This document shows positions 1 to 9,769 of a DNA stretch of 64,000 nt, one piece after another. Each line of letters begins with the position of its first letter. The first letter of the stretch is position 1. The notes under the pieces are model-generated. The model had not been told where the DNA came from. It ran no database searches and saw only the letters and a list, made by a program, of their open reading frames with translations. This stretch comes from Mariniphaga sediminis. Lineage in GTDB: Bacteria > Bacteroidota > Bacteroidia > Bacteroidales > Prolixibacteraceae. A program made the position numbers and the translations under genes. Location: positions 1 through 64,000 of the forward strand of contig NZ_QWET01000022.1 in assembly GCF_003573545.1 (NCBI RefSeq). Reading direction: 5' to 3'.

Positions 1-136
1 AAGCGAACGCAGCCTTGACTTTTCTGTTTACTATTTGCGTCAAGGCAAAGAGTAAAATCGGCCTGATAAGGCATAAAAATATTGATGGAAAATGTATCTG
101 AAAACGGATTACTCCACCGGATTTTTCGGGTGAGCC
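1..136. repeat. Dispersed direct repeat, copy 1 (136 bp visible)
   Basis: This segment matches 37859-37994 in the same orientation with two mismatches in 136 bases. Identity ends abruptly at 136 on the right; the left end is cut by the window edge, so the unit is probably longer. Inside it is a perfect 8-bp inverted repeat, GCCTTGAC at 12-19 and GTCAAGGC at 39-46. No protein family was recognised in it. It abuts a decayed transporter gene. It may be the end of a mobile element or an interspersed intergenic repeat. Confidence 0.85.
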
Positions 137-456
137 GAAAAGGGGGTTCGCCTGAAATAATAAACTGCCCAATAAAAGCAAAAATAAAGTAGTAAGAATA
201 TAAGTCTGCCCCGGTTCATAAGAATCGGCAATCATTACTGTACCTAATGATGAATAAGGCAGATTGCTTGCCTTAAAAACGGCCGCCAGTAAAATGTAGG
301 GACAAAATTTTCCTCAGCGTTTTGTAGTGCGATCCGCAATTACACCTATTACCGGATTGCTTGCCATATTCCAAAATCGCGTAATTAGCATGATGGTATC
401 GAAAAGGTATTGGTAAAAATCAAGGACAGACAACAAGGCCCAAACCTTCCACTTAC
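137..456 (-). pseudogene. Decayed GPH-family sugar transporter fragment
   Basis: Read on the minus strand from about 450 downward, one frame gives a GPH/MelB-like transporter fragment: a segment ending RFWNMASNPVIGVIADRTTKR, then an in-frame TGA where the family usually has Trp, then GKFCPYILLAA, where the family has GKFRPYILL. It continues with NLPYSSLGTVMIADS, a later motif of the same family, so the intervening helices are missing. The reading ends at the repeat edge near 136. No start codon is obvious. The fragment lies just downstream of the glucan locus, which has an intact GPH transporter at 1576-3018, so it is probably a dead second carrier. The family call is by motif; the exact ends are approximate. 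Confidence 0.75.
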
Positions 457-1464
457 TTATTCCGCAATCAAATATTTCTCCTTCACCACCTCAAAAGCCA
501 GCTTTTTTTGGCGCTCTATAGTAACAATGCCCCAATACTCTTCGTTCGGGGCGCCATCATACGGAACACCGCTGCTATTAGGCGCCCAGCCTCCCGGGTC
601 TTGTGTGTTAATATTTCCGGCCTTCCAAAACTCATCAACAAAGGCAAACAACGTAACTCCACTACATATTTCCTTATTACTGAAGGTTGCATCCAAAATA
701 TTTTTCGTTGCATCGGCCTGGGCTCTTTCGTTTGGGCCTTGCATATAACCCATTTTAGCAATGGTCATGTAGCTGTCGGCACCGGCTTCAGAGAGGTACA
801 TGGGTTTTTCACCCAAAGCTTCCCATTGGCTGAAAATCGACTCCGGATTATCCCAACGATAAACATTCATCCCCCAAATGTCAATTTCAGGACAAAGTGT
901 GCGTGCCAATGAATCAGGCAGTTCGCCGTGTGCGGTTGCTACCGGATGCGAATTGTCGTTTTCTTTTATCAATGCTGCTGCATTATTTAATGCAACGTAC
1001 CAGTTTCTAATATCTCCGTCAAACCATTCCGGATGATAGTTGTACTCGTTGCCCAACTCCCAAAATAAAATGGCCGGGTGCGTTTTGTATTTGTTAATAT
1101 AGCTGATAAAACTTCCGGAACGAATATCGAAATAGCCATCCTGGTTATACCCAAAACCGATAATTACTTTAACACCAGCTTTATCTATTTTGTCTAAAAC
1201 AGCTCCATCATCAACAGGAGCATAAAGTCTGATCGTGTTTACCCCGGCTTCATTCATCAGGGATAAATCTTCGGACAGGTTCTCAAAACTTCGCTTACCG
1301 CTTCCTTTCGGAACAGGATGATAACAAACTCCTTTTATCAGATAAGGCGAACCGTTTAATTCAATTTTTCTTCCTTTTATTTGTATTGTATTCTTCTTTT
1401 CAACAACGCAAGAAGAAGTCCCGAGACACACGATCCAGATTATGACCAGCTGCTTTATTTTCAT
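457..1464 (-). CDS. Clan GH-A glycoside hydrolase lipoprotein
   Basis: A 335-residue lipoprotein with a short signal and a lipidation Cys at about residue 19. The rest is a TIM barrel of the GH2 C-domain/GH5/GH72 type. It opens with IKGVCYHP and has ...AGVNTIRLY; the acid/base Glu is probably E140 in WELGNEY and the nucleophile E226 in MYLSEAG. These two Glu at the ends of strands 4 and 7 define clan GH-A; the family number is not settled by eye. As the last intact gene of the glucan locus, it may act on periplasmic or surface beta-glucan oligosaccharides, either by hydrolysis or, given its GH72-like look, by transglycosylation. The start is an ATG with a proper signal sequence. Confidence 0.75.
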   Translation of the reverse strand: MKIKQLVIIWIVCLGTSSCVVEKKNTIQIKGRKIELNGSPYLIKGVCYHPVPKGSGKRSFENLSEDLSLMNEAGVNTIRLYAPVDDGAVLDKIDKAGVKVIIGFGYNQDGYFDIRSGSFISYINKYKTHPAILFWELGNEYNYHPEWFDGDIRNWYVALNNAAALIKENDNSHPVATAHGELPDSLARTLCPEIDIWGMNVYRWDNPESIFSQWEALGEKPMYLSEAGADSYMTIAKMGYMQGPNERAQADATKNILDATFSNKEICSGVTLFAFVDEFWKAGNINTQDPGGWAPNSSGVPYDGAPNEEYWGIVTIERQKKLAFEVVKEKYLIAE

Positions 1465-1575
1465 TCTTTAATGTTTTGAATAATTTTTTGCCGATTACTT
1501 TGATATCTGCAAATGATTTCAAAGGTGATTTTACCCATATGCGTTCATTCGTAAAATTATGCAGGCAACATACTT

Positions 1576-3018
1576 TTATTCTCCCTGATGTTTTGTCTTT
1601 CCGCGTCGTAAAATCAATGCCTCACGGATATCGTGTGCCCGTTCTTCAGTAATATTGTATTTCCAGATAATAGCAATGGCAATAAGTGCTGTAACTATCG
1701 GAATTACAATATCAGCAATACGAAGTTTAACAATAGATTCTGCCGTTTGCTGATCGATGGTTTGGTCGAAACCCACTGCCTGCAACACAATGCCACTGGT
1801 TAAGAGCGCCAAGGCTGTACCTAATTTTACCATCCACCAGTAAACAGCTCCAAACATTCCTTCGCGGCGTTCTCCGTTGTTCAACTCGTCCAGGTCACAC
1901 ACATCGGCAGTCATCGACATCATAAGGGTAAACAACCCTCCAATTCCAAAAGATAGAAACGGAACAGGTATAAACATTAGCCACGGATTTTCGGGATTAA
2001 ACCCCCACCATTTTAGAATATAGCCGATTATTGAAATTAAGGTGGCAATAACAAAGGCATTCTTTTTACCTATCTTTTCTGAAATTTTGGTAACAACCGG
2101 AATAACCAGGAATGCCGTGGCCATAGCGCTAATTGTCCCAAACCAGGCAGGCCAGGTGCCCGAGGCCACTTTATCGCCATTAAACAGGTAATACACAATA
2201 ATAAACATGGCAAACTGTGCGATAGTTTGGAAACCGTTGAAAATAAAAAAGGTAGCACCACAAAGCCGCATGAACTGACTGTTTTTAACTGTCAGTTTTA
2301 TCCCTTTCAGAAATTCCCTTGTATTGTTTGCCAATTCTTTCCAAGACAAACTTGCCATTTTATCTTTGTCGGGAACAATCATTTCTTTATTAAAGAGAGC
2401 AGGCATAATACCTAACACCATACAAATTGCACCTACCCAAACTGCCAGTTGCCGGGCACCTTCAGGTGCTGATGCAAAAATATCAGGGTCGTAGATAATT
2501 ACCCAAAACCAAGGAGCAATCATCCAGGCCACCTGGCCCATCCACTGCGAAACTGCCATCAACCGTGTCCGCTCGTTGTAGTCGGGGGTCATTTCGTACC
2601 CCAGGCCAATCAGGGGGGTAGCAAAAACGGTATACCCAATGTAAAAGAAAATGGAAATGATAAGAAAATAAAAAAAGTTATAGGTCTGTGAATTTTCCGG
2701 ATTGAGCTGCCACATTACCATAAACGCCACCCCGGTAATAACACTCCCCAGCAGGATGTAGGGTTTTCTGCGCCCCCACTTTGACCTGGTATTATCAGAG
2801 ATGAAACCCATTATTGGGTCGGTAAGTGCATCGAGTAAACGTGGCAACGCCCCTAAAATACCTGCAAGAACCGGATTCATATTCAGCGACATCACCAGCA
2901 CCACCATAAACACCCCGAGCGCAGCCGGAAATAACTGGTTTGCCAAATGTCCGGAGCCAAATGCTATTTTTTGTCCAAAAGGAACAATATCTTCTTTTGC
3001 CGTTCTATAAAGTGTCAT
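1576..3018 (-). CDS. GPH-family (MFS) oligosaccharide/cation symporter
   Basis: An inner-membrane carrier of about 480 residues with 12 predicted hydrophobic segments. The signature between helices 2 and 3 is clear: DALTDPIMGFISDNTRSKWGRRKPY. The family imports glycosides with a cation. Its place between exported glycosidases and a leaderless phosphorylase suggests that it brings beta-1,3-gluco-oligosaccharides into the cytoplasm. I start it at the ATG at 3018; the reading frame also allows a TTG two codons upstream at 3024. A 110-bp gap separates it from the next gene downstream and a 225-bp gap from the GH17 upstream. The substrate is inferred from context only. Confidence 0.88.
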   Translation of the reverse strand: MTLYRTAKEDIVPFGQKIAFGSGHLANQLFPAALGVFMVVLVMSLNMNPVLAGILGALPRLLDALTDPIMGFISDNTRSKWGRRKPYILLGSVITGVAFMVMWQLNPENSQTYNFFYFLIISIFFYIGYTVFATPLIGLGYEMTPDYNERTRLMAVSQWMGQVAWMIAPWFWVIIYDPDIFASAPEGARQLAVWVGAICMVLGIMPALFNKEMIVPDKDKMASLSWKELANNTREFLKGIKLTVKNSQFMRLCGATFFIFNGFQTIAQFAMFIIVYYLFNGDKVASGTWPAWFGTISAMATAFLVIPVVTKISEKIGKKNAFVIATLISIIGYILKWWGFNPENPWLMFIPVPFLSFGIGGLFTLMMSMTADVCDLDELNNGERREGMFGAVYWWMVKLGTALALLTSGIVLQAVGFDQTIDQQTAESIVKLRIADIVIPIVTALIAIAIIWKYNITEERAHDIREALILRRGKTKHQGE

Positions 3019-3243
3019 AAGCAATGTTTTATTGATTATTATTTATTCTTGTTTGTGATAGATAAAGTATTCATTAACAGCATTTTTTTTATATTATTCA
3101 TTCTTACTTCCGGCAGAAAGGAAATTTTGTGTTTTTCTCTTTACCTTTTTATTCCCGGAAGGTGCATTGAAAAAAGAACGTTTCCCTTTCTTTTTGAGGA
3201 GGATTAACCCGACCTTAAGCCAGGAGGTGGTAGTGACAATTGT

Positions 3244-4329
3244 TTAACTCTTTCCCCCCTCCTTCATCACCAATTTAGGCTTCCTGTCCACGGTATAAAG
3301 GCCCCAGTGTTTCTCGGCTCCCCATGGATCTTTTGGGTCTCCTTTCCAGTCTTCATCAAAGGCTTCAAAAAAGAAAGTAGTAATGTTCATACCTTTTGCC
3401 CACTGCATAAACTCGTTGTAGTAGCGCTGCTGGTTCTTTTCGCTGGCACGTTGGCCAAACTCCGATGCAACCGAAGCCCATCCGGCCTCGCTGATTACAA
3501 TTTTTGCATCCGGCAATGCATTACGCACTTTTTGAATATTATCGATAGAATAGGAAAGTCCCTGGTCAATATCAAAGCCTTCCCAAACCGGATAAATATG
3601 AACTGATACAAAATCAAGCACTTTTGAAAGCTTTTGACCATGAGCTGCCCACCATTCATAATTATCGGCTACGGTAACCGGTTGCTCAACAGCATCCTTA
3701 ACCCGCCGGCAATATGCGATAACCGTATCCACGTGCATTCTGTGATCATTCCATTCAATCAGAGATTCGTTTCCTACACTCACGGCACAAACAGTTTCAG
3801 GATATTTATTTGCCAGATTTATACCCCGTTGCAATTCTGCCAGGTTGGCAATTTTATTAGCATCCAATGCTTTCTGCGGAATAGGTTCAGTAAGCCATTC
3901 GCAGGTTTCATGAGCACTTAGTTCGGCATTTAGCCAAATTCCAAGCATTACTTTTATATCCAGCCTGTACTCCCGGATAAGCTGCAGTACCATCTCCGAG
4001 TTTCGCCCTGAATCGTACAAGCGAATAAGTTTAAATCCCATTTCGTTTTGAATGATTTGCAGGTCTTCAAGTACTTCTTTTGCTGATGGATTTTTTGCTC
4101 CGTCGCCTCGGTCGGGGTGCTGTCCGGTCCTGAACCCCGAGTAGCACACCGCTTCAACCACTCCTTCAATCAAATTCTTTTTTTTCTGCTGTATTGAGTT
4201 TGTACCTGAACGATTCATGTTTGCTGTTTCTTTATTTTTATCGTTTTTAATGGCACCCGACACAAGTAATGCGGGCATCAATAATACCATTGTCCAAAGC
4301 GGGAATTTTAAGTTTTTCCGACTGTTCAT
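3244..4329 (-). CDS. GH17 beta-1,3-glucanase, exported
   Basis: A 361-residue protein with an N-terminal hydrophobic signal (residues about 8-26, ending VSGA), a short polar linker, and a GH17 TIM barrel from about residue 52. The likely acid/base Glu is E188 in VSVGNES and the nucleophile E281 in IVISEAGW; SVHIYPVWEG is also typical of the family. GH17 enzymes cut beta-1,3-glucans and some transfer the product. With no lipobox seen, it is probably periplasmic and would shorten imported laminarin oligosaccharides. It sits 90 bp downstream of a second GH17 that lacks a signal peptide, so this is a paralogous pair split between two compartments. Confidence 0.88.
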   Translation of the reverse strand: MNSRKNLKFPLWTMVLLMPALLVSGAIKNDKNKETANMNRSGTNSIQQKKKNLIEGVVEAVCYSGFRTGQHPDRGDGAKNPSAKEVLEDLQIIQNEMGFKLIRLYDSGRNSEMVLQLIREYRLDIKVMLGIWLNAELSAHETCEWLTEPIPQKALDANKIANLAELQRGINLANKYPETVCAVSVGNESLIEWNDHRMHVDTVIAYCRRVKDAVEQPVTVADNYEWWAAHGQKLSKVLDFVSVHIYPVWEGFDIDQGLSYSIDNIQKVRNALPDAKIVISEAGWASVASEFGQRASEKNQQRYYNEFMQWAKGMNITTFFFEAFDEDWKGDPKDPWGAEKHWGLYTVDRKPKLVMKEGGKS

Positions 4330-4419
4330 GTCGATTAAGTTTTATGATGAAGTTCTCCGAACCTCCTTGCGGGGAGGGATTTGGGTACCCTTGTGCCCTC
4401 TTTCCCGGGAATGCAAGGG

Positions 4420-5304
4420 CTAATATTTCAATTTCCCATTCTTATCCCAAAGCCCCCAAAAAGCGCCAACATCACCTTCAACGCCAACTTTCCAGCTTTC
4501 GTCAAAACTTGAAAAATACATCACCTCAATGCCTTCCTCCCGGCTCCATTTCTGGGTATTTATAAAATAGCGCAGTGCATTTTCGGTATTTGGAACCGAA
4601 GCCTCGAATGCTGTTCCAATATTTGGCCAGCCGGTTTCACTTATAATTACCCGCTTTCCCTTACCAGCTCCCAAAGCCTGGTAATACATATTTTGCATAT
4701 ACACATGCGAATAATCAATATGACAACCTTCCCAAAACGGATAACAGTTGGCGAAAATAACATCACAGGCATTGGCCAGTGCCGGACGGTTTACAAATTC
4801 GTAGTAGGCATCCACATAACCTACCTGCGCTTCCGGAGCCAGCTTTTTTACCCTGCTGATGTATCCCAGCAATTCTTCCTCTGTTAGTTCTTCGCGATAC
4901 AATACTTCGTTTCCAACGGCAACTAAATCAGCATTCCCCGATTTTACTACCTGAATGAGGTTGTTAATTTCTTCCTCATTCTTTTCTTTATCATCGCTTA
5001 ACCAGGCCCCCACCATTGTTTTTAAGCCGTTTTCTTTGGCAATGGCCGGAATTAATTCACTGCCATCGGAACAGGAGAAGGTTCGTACCCATTGGATAAA
5101 TGGCTTTATTATCGCTATGCGCTCCCTTATTTGTTGTTCAGAAAGAATAGACCCCGGAGCCTGTCCTTCGAGGTAAGCACTAAAGCAAAGCCCGTGAATA
5201 CCACCATCAAGTAAAACCTTGAACATCCGGGCAAGATCATCGGCCGTTTTTTGCTGAAAATCTTCGCCAACAAGGGATAATACTTTTTCGCTTCTAAATG
5301 ACAT
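4420..5304 (-). CDS. GH17 family protein, cytoplasmic (no signal peptide)
   Basis: A 294-residue GH17 barrel with no signal peptide or membrane segment: the protein starts MSFRSEKVLS and enters the barrel at once. The likely catalytic pair is E133 in AVGNEVL and E223 in VIISETGWP. It follows the phosphorylase gene with only 11 bp between them, so the two are almost certainly co-transcribed. A cytoplasmic GH17 could cut longer imported oligosaccharides for the phosphorylase, or could act as a transglycosylase; sequence alone does not decide. It is clearly related to the exported GH17 next door but divergent outside the motifs. Confidence 0.88.
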   Translation of the reverse strand: MSFRSEKVLSLVGEDFQQKTADDLARMFKVLLDGGIHGLCFSAYLEGQAPGSILSEQQIRERIAIIKPFIQWVRTFSCSDGSELIPAIAKENGLKTMVGAWLSDDKEKNEEEINNLIQVVKSGNADLVAVGNEVLYREELTEEELLGYISRVKKLAPEAQVGYVDAYYEFVNRPALANACDVIFANCYPFWEGCHIDYSHVYMQNMYYQALGAGKGKRVIISETGWPNIGTAFEASVPNTENALRYFINTQKWSREEGIEVMYFSSFDESWKVGVEGDVGAFWGLWDKNGKLKY

Positions 5305-5315
5305 ATTACTTAGAA

Positions 5316-8300
5316 TTAATTGATTGTTGTAAAATTTATTTGTTTGATTTCTCCGCTTCGTAAAAAAATCAAGGCGCTGGTTTCTGCATCGAGGGAACTG
5401 CCTTTGATTTGTTTGCGCGTTCCATCACGATACAACAGTTCGATTGTCATTTCCTCACCAGGCGAATAGATCACCGGAACCTGGCAAACTGTAAAAGCCA
5501 TTTGATTCTGCTTCAAAACAATGGATTGTTTTCTTCCGGCCGAATCAATAAACTTAAAAACATTTTGTGCAGTTAGTATTTCATTAAAATTGAGCAGAGA
5601 AGTTGTAAATGTTATTTTCCCTTCGTTTACATGAACACCCAATTCCCCAAAACGCGAGATTATATCTTCCTTCACCTGCCCGGTTAAACCCGGTTGCCTG
5701 GCCCCGGCATTTCCGGGAGTATGTGAGTAGGCATCCGTTGGGAAAGCTCCGTACAGATCAGGCGATTTGTACAAGCCAATACCTGCCTTAATTTCGTAAT
5801 AGTGTGCTTTTATCCGGCCAAGAACATTTTCTGTGGCTTCTTCCGCAATTCCTTTAAAAAAGCATTCCTGAACAGCCAGTAACAGTTTTGAAACCATGTG
5901 CCAGTAGATACTTCCCAGTCCTTCGTAGCCATAAAAAGTGCCCGAACGTCCGGTAAAAGACTGGTGATCGAAGGTTCTTTCATAAATATCCAGAACCAAT
6001 GCTGTATCTTGCTGAACAAGCCTTCCGTATTTACCTGTATCCAACCCTGCCAATGCCTGTTTTAAAACATCGGCATTTCTGAATGTGCCGTTAAAATGAT
6101 ACGTGCCTGTGCAGTCTTTTGTTAAAATGGTCGAATCATTTTCTTCCAGTAGTGTTTTCAGCAACACTGATTCTTCTATCAGTTCTTTCGGGATGTTGTT
6201 TTTTTCGACAAAACGTGGCAATTGCCGGTCAGGGTACAAAATATAGCTGTATTGGTCATCGCGGAACAATTTGCTGGCTTTTAAAGCATCCATAACATGA
6301 AGGCTTTCTGCCGCATTTAAAGCTCCTGAGCTGAGCACTGCCACCTGCCCTTCAAGCATTTCATACAGGGGACGAATGCTGATTTTATTTTTCCGGAAAG
6401 ACACCAGGTTGTAAGCGTGGTACAGCCCATCTTCGCGTTTATTTTTCTGAATAGACTGGTTGATGTATTTTAGTGCAAGCTGAATAAAATCACGTAAGCT
6501 CTCCAATGAAATACTTGCTTTTTCCCCCGGGAATGAAGGGGCATAAATGATGCTTCGGTAATCAGAACCTGCCTTTCCCAGGCTGCTTGTAAAATGGTAG
6601 CGATCCTTGTCAGAGAACCCTGAATCAATCAAAGCAGTATTTGACTGGAAGAGAGAAAGTATTTTTTTGAATAGCTGATTAACCGCTTCTGAAACCGCAA
6701 ACGCTTTATCATCCATTTTACTGAATTTACCTTGCCAGAATTCCAGGAAACGGCGCAGGTAATACAATGTTACCATCGATACTCCGTTTCCAACCAGTGC
6801 ATTATTGGCATCGTTCCATTCCGGACGCTGGGTATTCAGCCATATGCCTGCTTCGGGAATGAAATTGCTTAGCTTAGACAACAAGGGAACCAGTATTTTC
6901 TCCATCAGATTTACCTTATAAATCATACCATCTTTCCCAAAAATCAATTTCCCATCCGCACCTTTTTGGACAGTCAATTTTTCAATATGTTTATTCAATT
7001 CTGCATCAAACGAGATGGTATCTTTTGGATTTGCCAATAGTTCGTTGAATGATTTTATGCGGTACGGAACATTGGCGTAAACAAAAATTTCTTTGGTCAA
7101 TAATTCATCCAGTTTTCCCGGATGGTAGTCTTCCGACTGCTCCAAGAATTTCTGCAGGTAAATAATCTGGTGGTCGCCCCAGTAGCCTATGTAAGCCCAT
7201 GGATCGTCCGGATCGGGGCATTCCCAATCCATCCCTCCACGGGCAATTCGGTAAGGATTATAGCCATCGGCAGTTGAGGCATTTACAAATTTTGCAATTA
7301 TGCCTTCAATGTACTCGGGGTACGACAAACAAAGTGCTTCCCAGTTTTGAAATATATCGCGCCAATTTCCCTGGAAATTCAGTTTGTCGGTACCATCGTC
7401 GTTTTTTGTTTCGATAGAAAACTGATTCCATGGTCGGCTAGGATCGCCATGGCGACGGCTAAACGTAAGTGGCAGATATTCGGTGAAAATACGTTCCAGT
7501 TCCGGGCTTCCGTTTTTTTTAGCCCACGACAACAAATTATGTTGTTCTATTTCTGTTGGAAGGTTATCCAATTCTTTTTCAAACTGGTTGGCAACATCGG
7601 TATTGGTTTGTTTTACATATAGCCGAAGATCTTTGGAATCGAATGTATATGCATTGGCAAAAACACCACCGCGCATAACATTAAAAAGTGTATTCGAAAA
7701 ATGTCGTGCAAATCCCAATTCCTCGTTCCCCTGCTGCAAGCCATCGGCGCCTGAAACAATCTTTATCAGCTTTTCTGTTCCTGCGGTAATGTCCTGGTCA
7801 ATTTGCTCAGTTATCTTTTTTTCTGTTTTTATGAGGCTGTTTAGATTAGCAATATCGCCGGCATCCTGACTAACTTCCGCCATTAGGTACCATTTCTGTT
7901 TTTCCTCTTTTTTCAGCCGGAACGCAACATTCACGTAATATGCGCCACGCTCTGCCCGAACATCCAGCTCCGTTTCAATCTCCTGCCCGCTCCTAAAGGT
8001 ATTTAATTGTTTGTCAGAAATTAAATATTTTGCATCTGCTACAGGAAGAATCGACCAAATGCTGGTAGTTTTTAAGGCCTCGCTTGGTTCGGCACGATCA
8101 AAAGGGATAGAACTTAACATAACCAATCCTATTTTGCTATCGGCCAGCAACTCGTTTTTTTTGTAAGCATTGAGCAGGTTACTGTATTCGTTCTGGAAAG
8201 CATAATCCACACCATATGGAAGAATATTACGAATGCCATCCAGCACATCAATTTTAACATTACTGCTGCCTATGTTCTGAAGGGCCGCTTTTTTTATCCA

Positions 8301-8768
8301 GCCAAATTTTTCGCTGTTGTACCAACCGTATTGAAACCGTACTTCCAGATCGTTATTTTGCTCTTCAAAAATAATCTTGTTGCCGTATATGCTTTTGTAG
8401 AGGTTTCGCTCAATACGATATATTTTTTCCGCTTCGCCGGAAAATGGTTCCCATAAAAAAGCCTTATTGTTTTTTTCAACCAAACAAATAGTTTTACTTC
8501 CTGTTTTGCCTTTATAATCATGAATTTTGTCATCGGTATAATACGGAAAGAGTGAATTGTCGCGATTTTTCCGACCTGCTGTCAGCGAGCCGTTGCTTGA
8601 TAGAAACATCCAGTGGTCGGAGTCGCTTACAATGGTCATAAAAAAATCGGGCATACGATTGTAATTGCCGATTTTGTAAAATTTTTCATTTTCTATTTCA
8701 ACAAATCCACCATAAACTTGCTGAACCCCTGAATTAATCCGACTTTCTCCCAGATAAATTTCCTTCAT
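5316..8768 (-). CDS. Beta-1,3-glucan phosphorylase, GH149-type (clan with GH94/GH161)
   Basis: A very large protein (1150 residues) with no signal peptide, so cytoplasmic. The N-terminal third looks like the beta-sandwich found in GH94-type phosphorylases; the (alpha/alpha)6 catalytic region follows. Conserved blocks include RRHGDPSRPWNQF near residue 440, NFQGNWRDIFQNWEAL near 465 and DPDDPWAYIGYWGDHQ near 520. Length and motifs fit GH149, which reversibly phosphorolyses beta-1,3-gluco-oligosaccharides to glucose 1-phosphate; GH161 is the main alternative and shares this activity. It is flanked by GH16 and GH17 genes, which agrees. Phosphorolysis saves the ATP otherwise spent on glucose activation. 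The family assignment is from memory of motifs and would be settled by a profile search. Confidence 0.82.
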   Translation of the reverse strand: MKEIYLGESRINSGVQQVYGGFVEIENEKFYKIGNYNRMPDFFMTIVSDSDHWMFLSSNGSLTAGRKNRDNSLFPYYTDDKIHDYKGKTGSKTICLVEKNNKAFLWEPFSGEAEKIYRIERNLYKSIYGNKIIFEEQNNDLEVRFQYGWYNSEKFGWIKKAALQNIGSSNVKIDVLDGIRNILPYGVDYAFQNEYSNLLNAYKKNELLADSKIGLVMLSSIPFDRAEPSEALKTTSIWSILPVADAKYLISDKQLNTFRSGQEIETELDVRAERGAYYVNVAFRLKKEEKQKWYLMAEVSQDAGDIANLNSLIKTEKKITEQIDQDITAGTEKLIKIVSGADGLQQGNEELGFARHFSNTLFNVMRGGVFANAYTFDSKDLRLYVKQTNTDVANQFEKELDNLPTEIEQHNLLSWAKKNGSPELERIFTEYLPLTFSRRHGDPSRPWNQFSIETKNDDGTDKLNFQGNWRDIFQNWEALCLSYPEYIEGIIAKFVNASTADGYNPYRIARGGMDWECPDPDDPWAYIGYWGDHQIIYLQKFLEQSEDYHPGKLDELLTKEIFVYANVPYRIKSFNELLANPKDTISFDAELNKHIEKLTVQKGADGKLIFGKDGMIYKVNLMEKILVPLLSKLSNFIPEAGIWLNTQRPEWNDANNALVGNGVSMVTLYYLRRFLEFWQGKFSKMDDKAFAVSEAVNQLFKKILSLFQSNTALIDSGFSDKDRYHFTSSLGKAGSDYRSIIYAPSFPGEKASISLESLRDFIQLALKYINQSIQKNKREDGLYHAYNLVSFRKNKISIRPLYEMLEGQVAVLSSGALNAAESLHVMDALKASKLFRDDQYSYILYPDRQLPRFVEKNNIPKELIEESVLLKTLLEENDSTILTKDCTGTYHFNGTFRNADVLKQALAGLDTGKYGRLVQQDTALVLDIYERTFDHQSFTGRSGTFYGYEGLGSIYWHMVSKLLLAVQECFFKGIAEEATENVLGRIKAHYYEIKAGIGLYKSPDLYGAFPTDAYSHTPGNAGARQPGLTGQVKEDIISRFGELGVHVNEGKITFTTSLLNFNEILTAQNVFKFIDSAGRKQSIVLKQNQMAFTVCQVPVIYSPGEEMTIELLYRDGTRKQIKGSSLDAETSALIFLRSGEIKQINFTTIN

Positions 8769-8786
8769 TTTATGCGAATATCTTTG

Positions 8787-9620
8787 TTATTCTCTCTGAT
8801 ATACCCTTACATAATCTACTTCCATGGCTTGCGGGAAGGCTTCGTTGTCAATGCCTTGCATGCTTCCCCATGTACCGCCCACAGCCACATTCAAAATCAG
8901 ATAAAATGGTTTTTCGTACGGCCATTTGTTTTCACCCAAACCTTCGTTTTTATATTCAAAATAGAGTTGATCATCTACGTAAGCCTTCACTACTTTCGGT
9001 GTCCATTCCCAGATATATGTATGAAATTTGTTTGTGGCTTCGGCAATGTGAATAGTATCGGTTTGCTGTGTCCCTTTTTGCCACTGATAATCGCGTGAGT
9101 GCGCCGAAGCATGAATCACTCCGGCATCGTGCCCAACATGCTCCATAATGTCGAATTCTCCAACATCGGGCCAGTTGCCATCATTAAAAGACCAGCCGCC
9201 AGGCATCATCCAGATGGCTGCCCAGGTTCCCCTTCCATCAGGCAGTTTTGCCCGTGTTTCAAAGCGTCCGTATTGCCATGCGGTTTTGGTAATTAGTCGT
9301 GCCGAAGTATACTCTTTCCCCCCAAAATCCTCTTTTTGTGCCACTATATGAAGTACTCCATCTTTAACATGAGCATTCTTTATTCGTTTGCTGGTGTAAA
9401 ACTGAGCTTCGTTATTTCCCCATCCGGCATTGTTTCCTTCGGTATCGTAGGTCCATTTTGCGGAATCGGGCAATCCCGAATAATCAAACTCATCGCTCCA
9501 TATCAACTTGTATCCTTTATCGTTTGCTGCCAAAGGTTTATTTGTTTTTGGTGGGTGGGCAGCACAACAAAATAAAAACAGACCCAACAGTATAGGGGCA
9601 ACAAGGTTTAATGGTCTCAT
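8787..9620 (-). CDS. GH16 endo-beta-1,3-glucanase (laminarinase) lipoprotein
   Basis: A single-domain GH16 enzyme of about 277 residues. The catalytic motif GEFDIMEH (two Glu around an Asp) is intact, as are LIWSDEFDYSG at the domain start and VDYVRVYQ at the end, the usual laminarinase layout. I choose the ATG at 9620 (MRPLNLV...) because it gives a compact lipoprotein signal ending LFLFCC; the frame extends ten codons further to 9650. It is probably attached to the outer membrane and cuts laminarin for SusCD import. It lies between the multidomain GH16 and the phosphorylase gene. Confidence 0.92.
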   Translation of the reverse strand: MRPLNLVAPILLGLFLFCCAAHPPKTNKPLAANDKGYKLIWSDEFDYSGLPDSAKWTYDTEGNNAGWGNNEAQFYTSKRIKNAHVKDGVLHIVAQKEDFGGKEYTSARLITKTAWQYGRFETRAKLPDGRGTWAAIWMMPGGWSFNDGNWPDVGEFDIMEHVGHDAGVIHASAHSRDYQWQKGTQQTDTIHIAEATNKFHTYIWEWTPKVVKAYVDDQLYFEYKNEGLGENKWPYEKPFYLILNVAVGGTWGSMQGIDNEAFPQAMEVDYVRVYQRE

Positions 9621-9769
9621 TTTGTTAAGGTTAAAATTAAAAACAGACACAAACAGTGTTAAAGATTTTGCAAAAAGGGAAGAAAAAAGTGTCTCCCTTT
9701 CTGCAAAGTCTTTGTTACATTAAACACAATCTTTACCCCGATCTGAAAGTAGAGTTACTGCTTTCCTCA

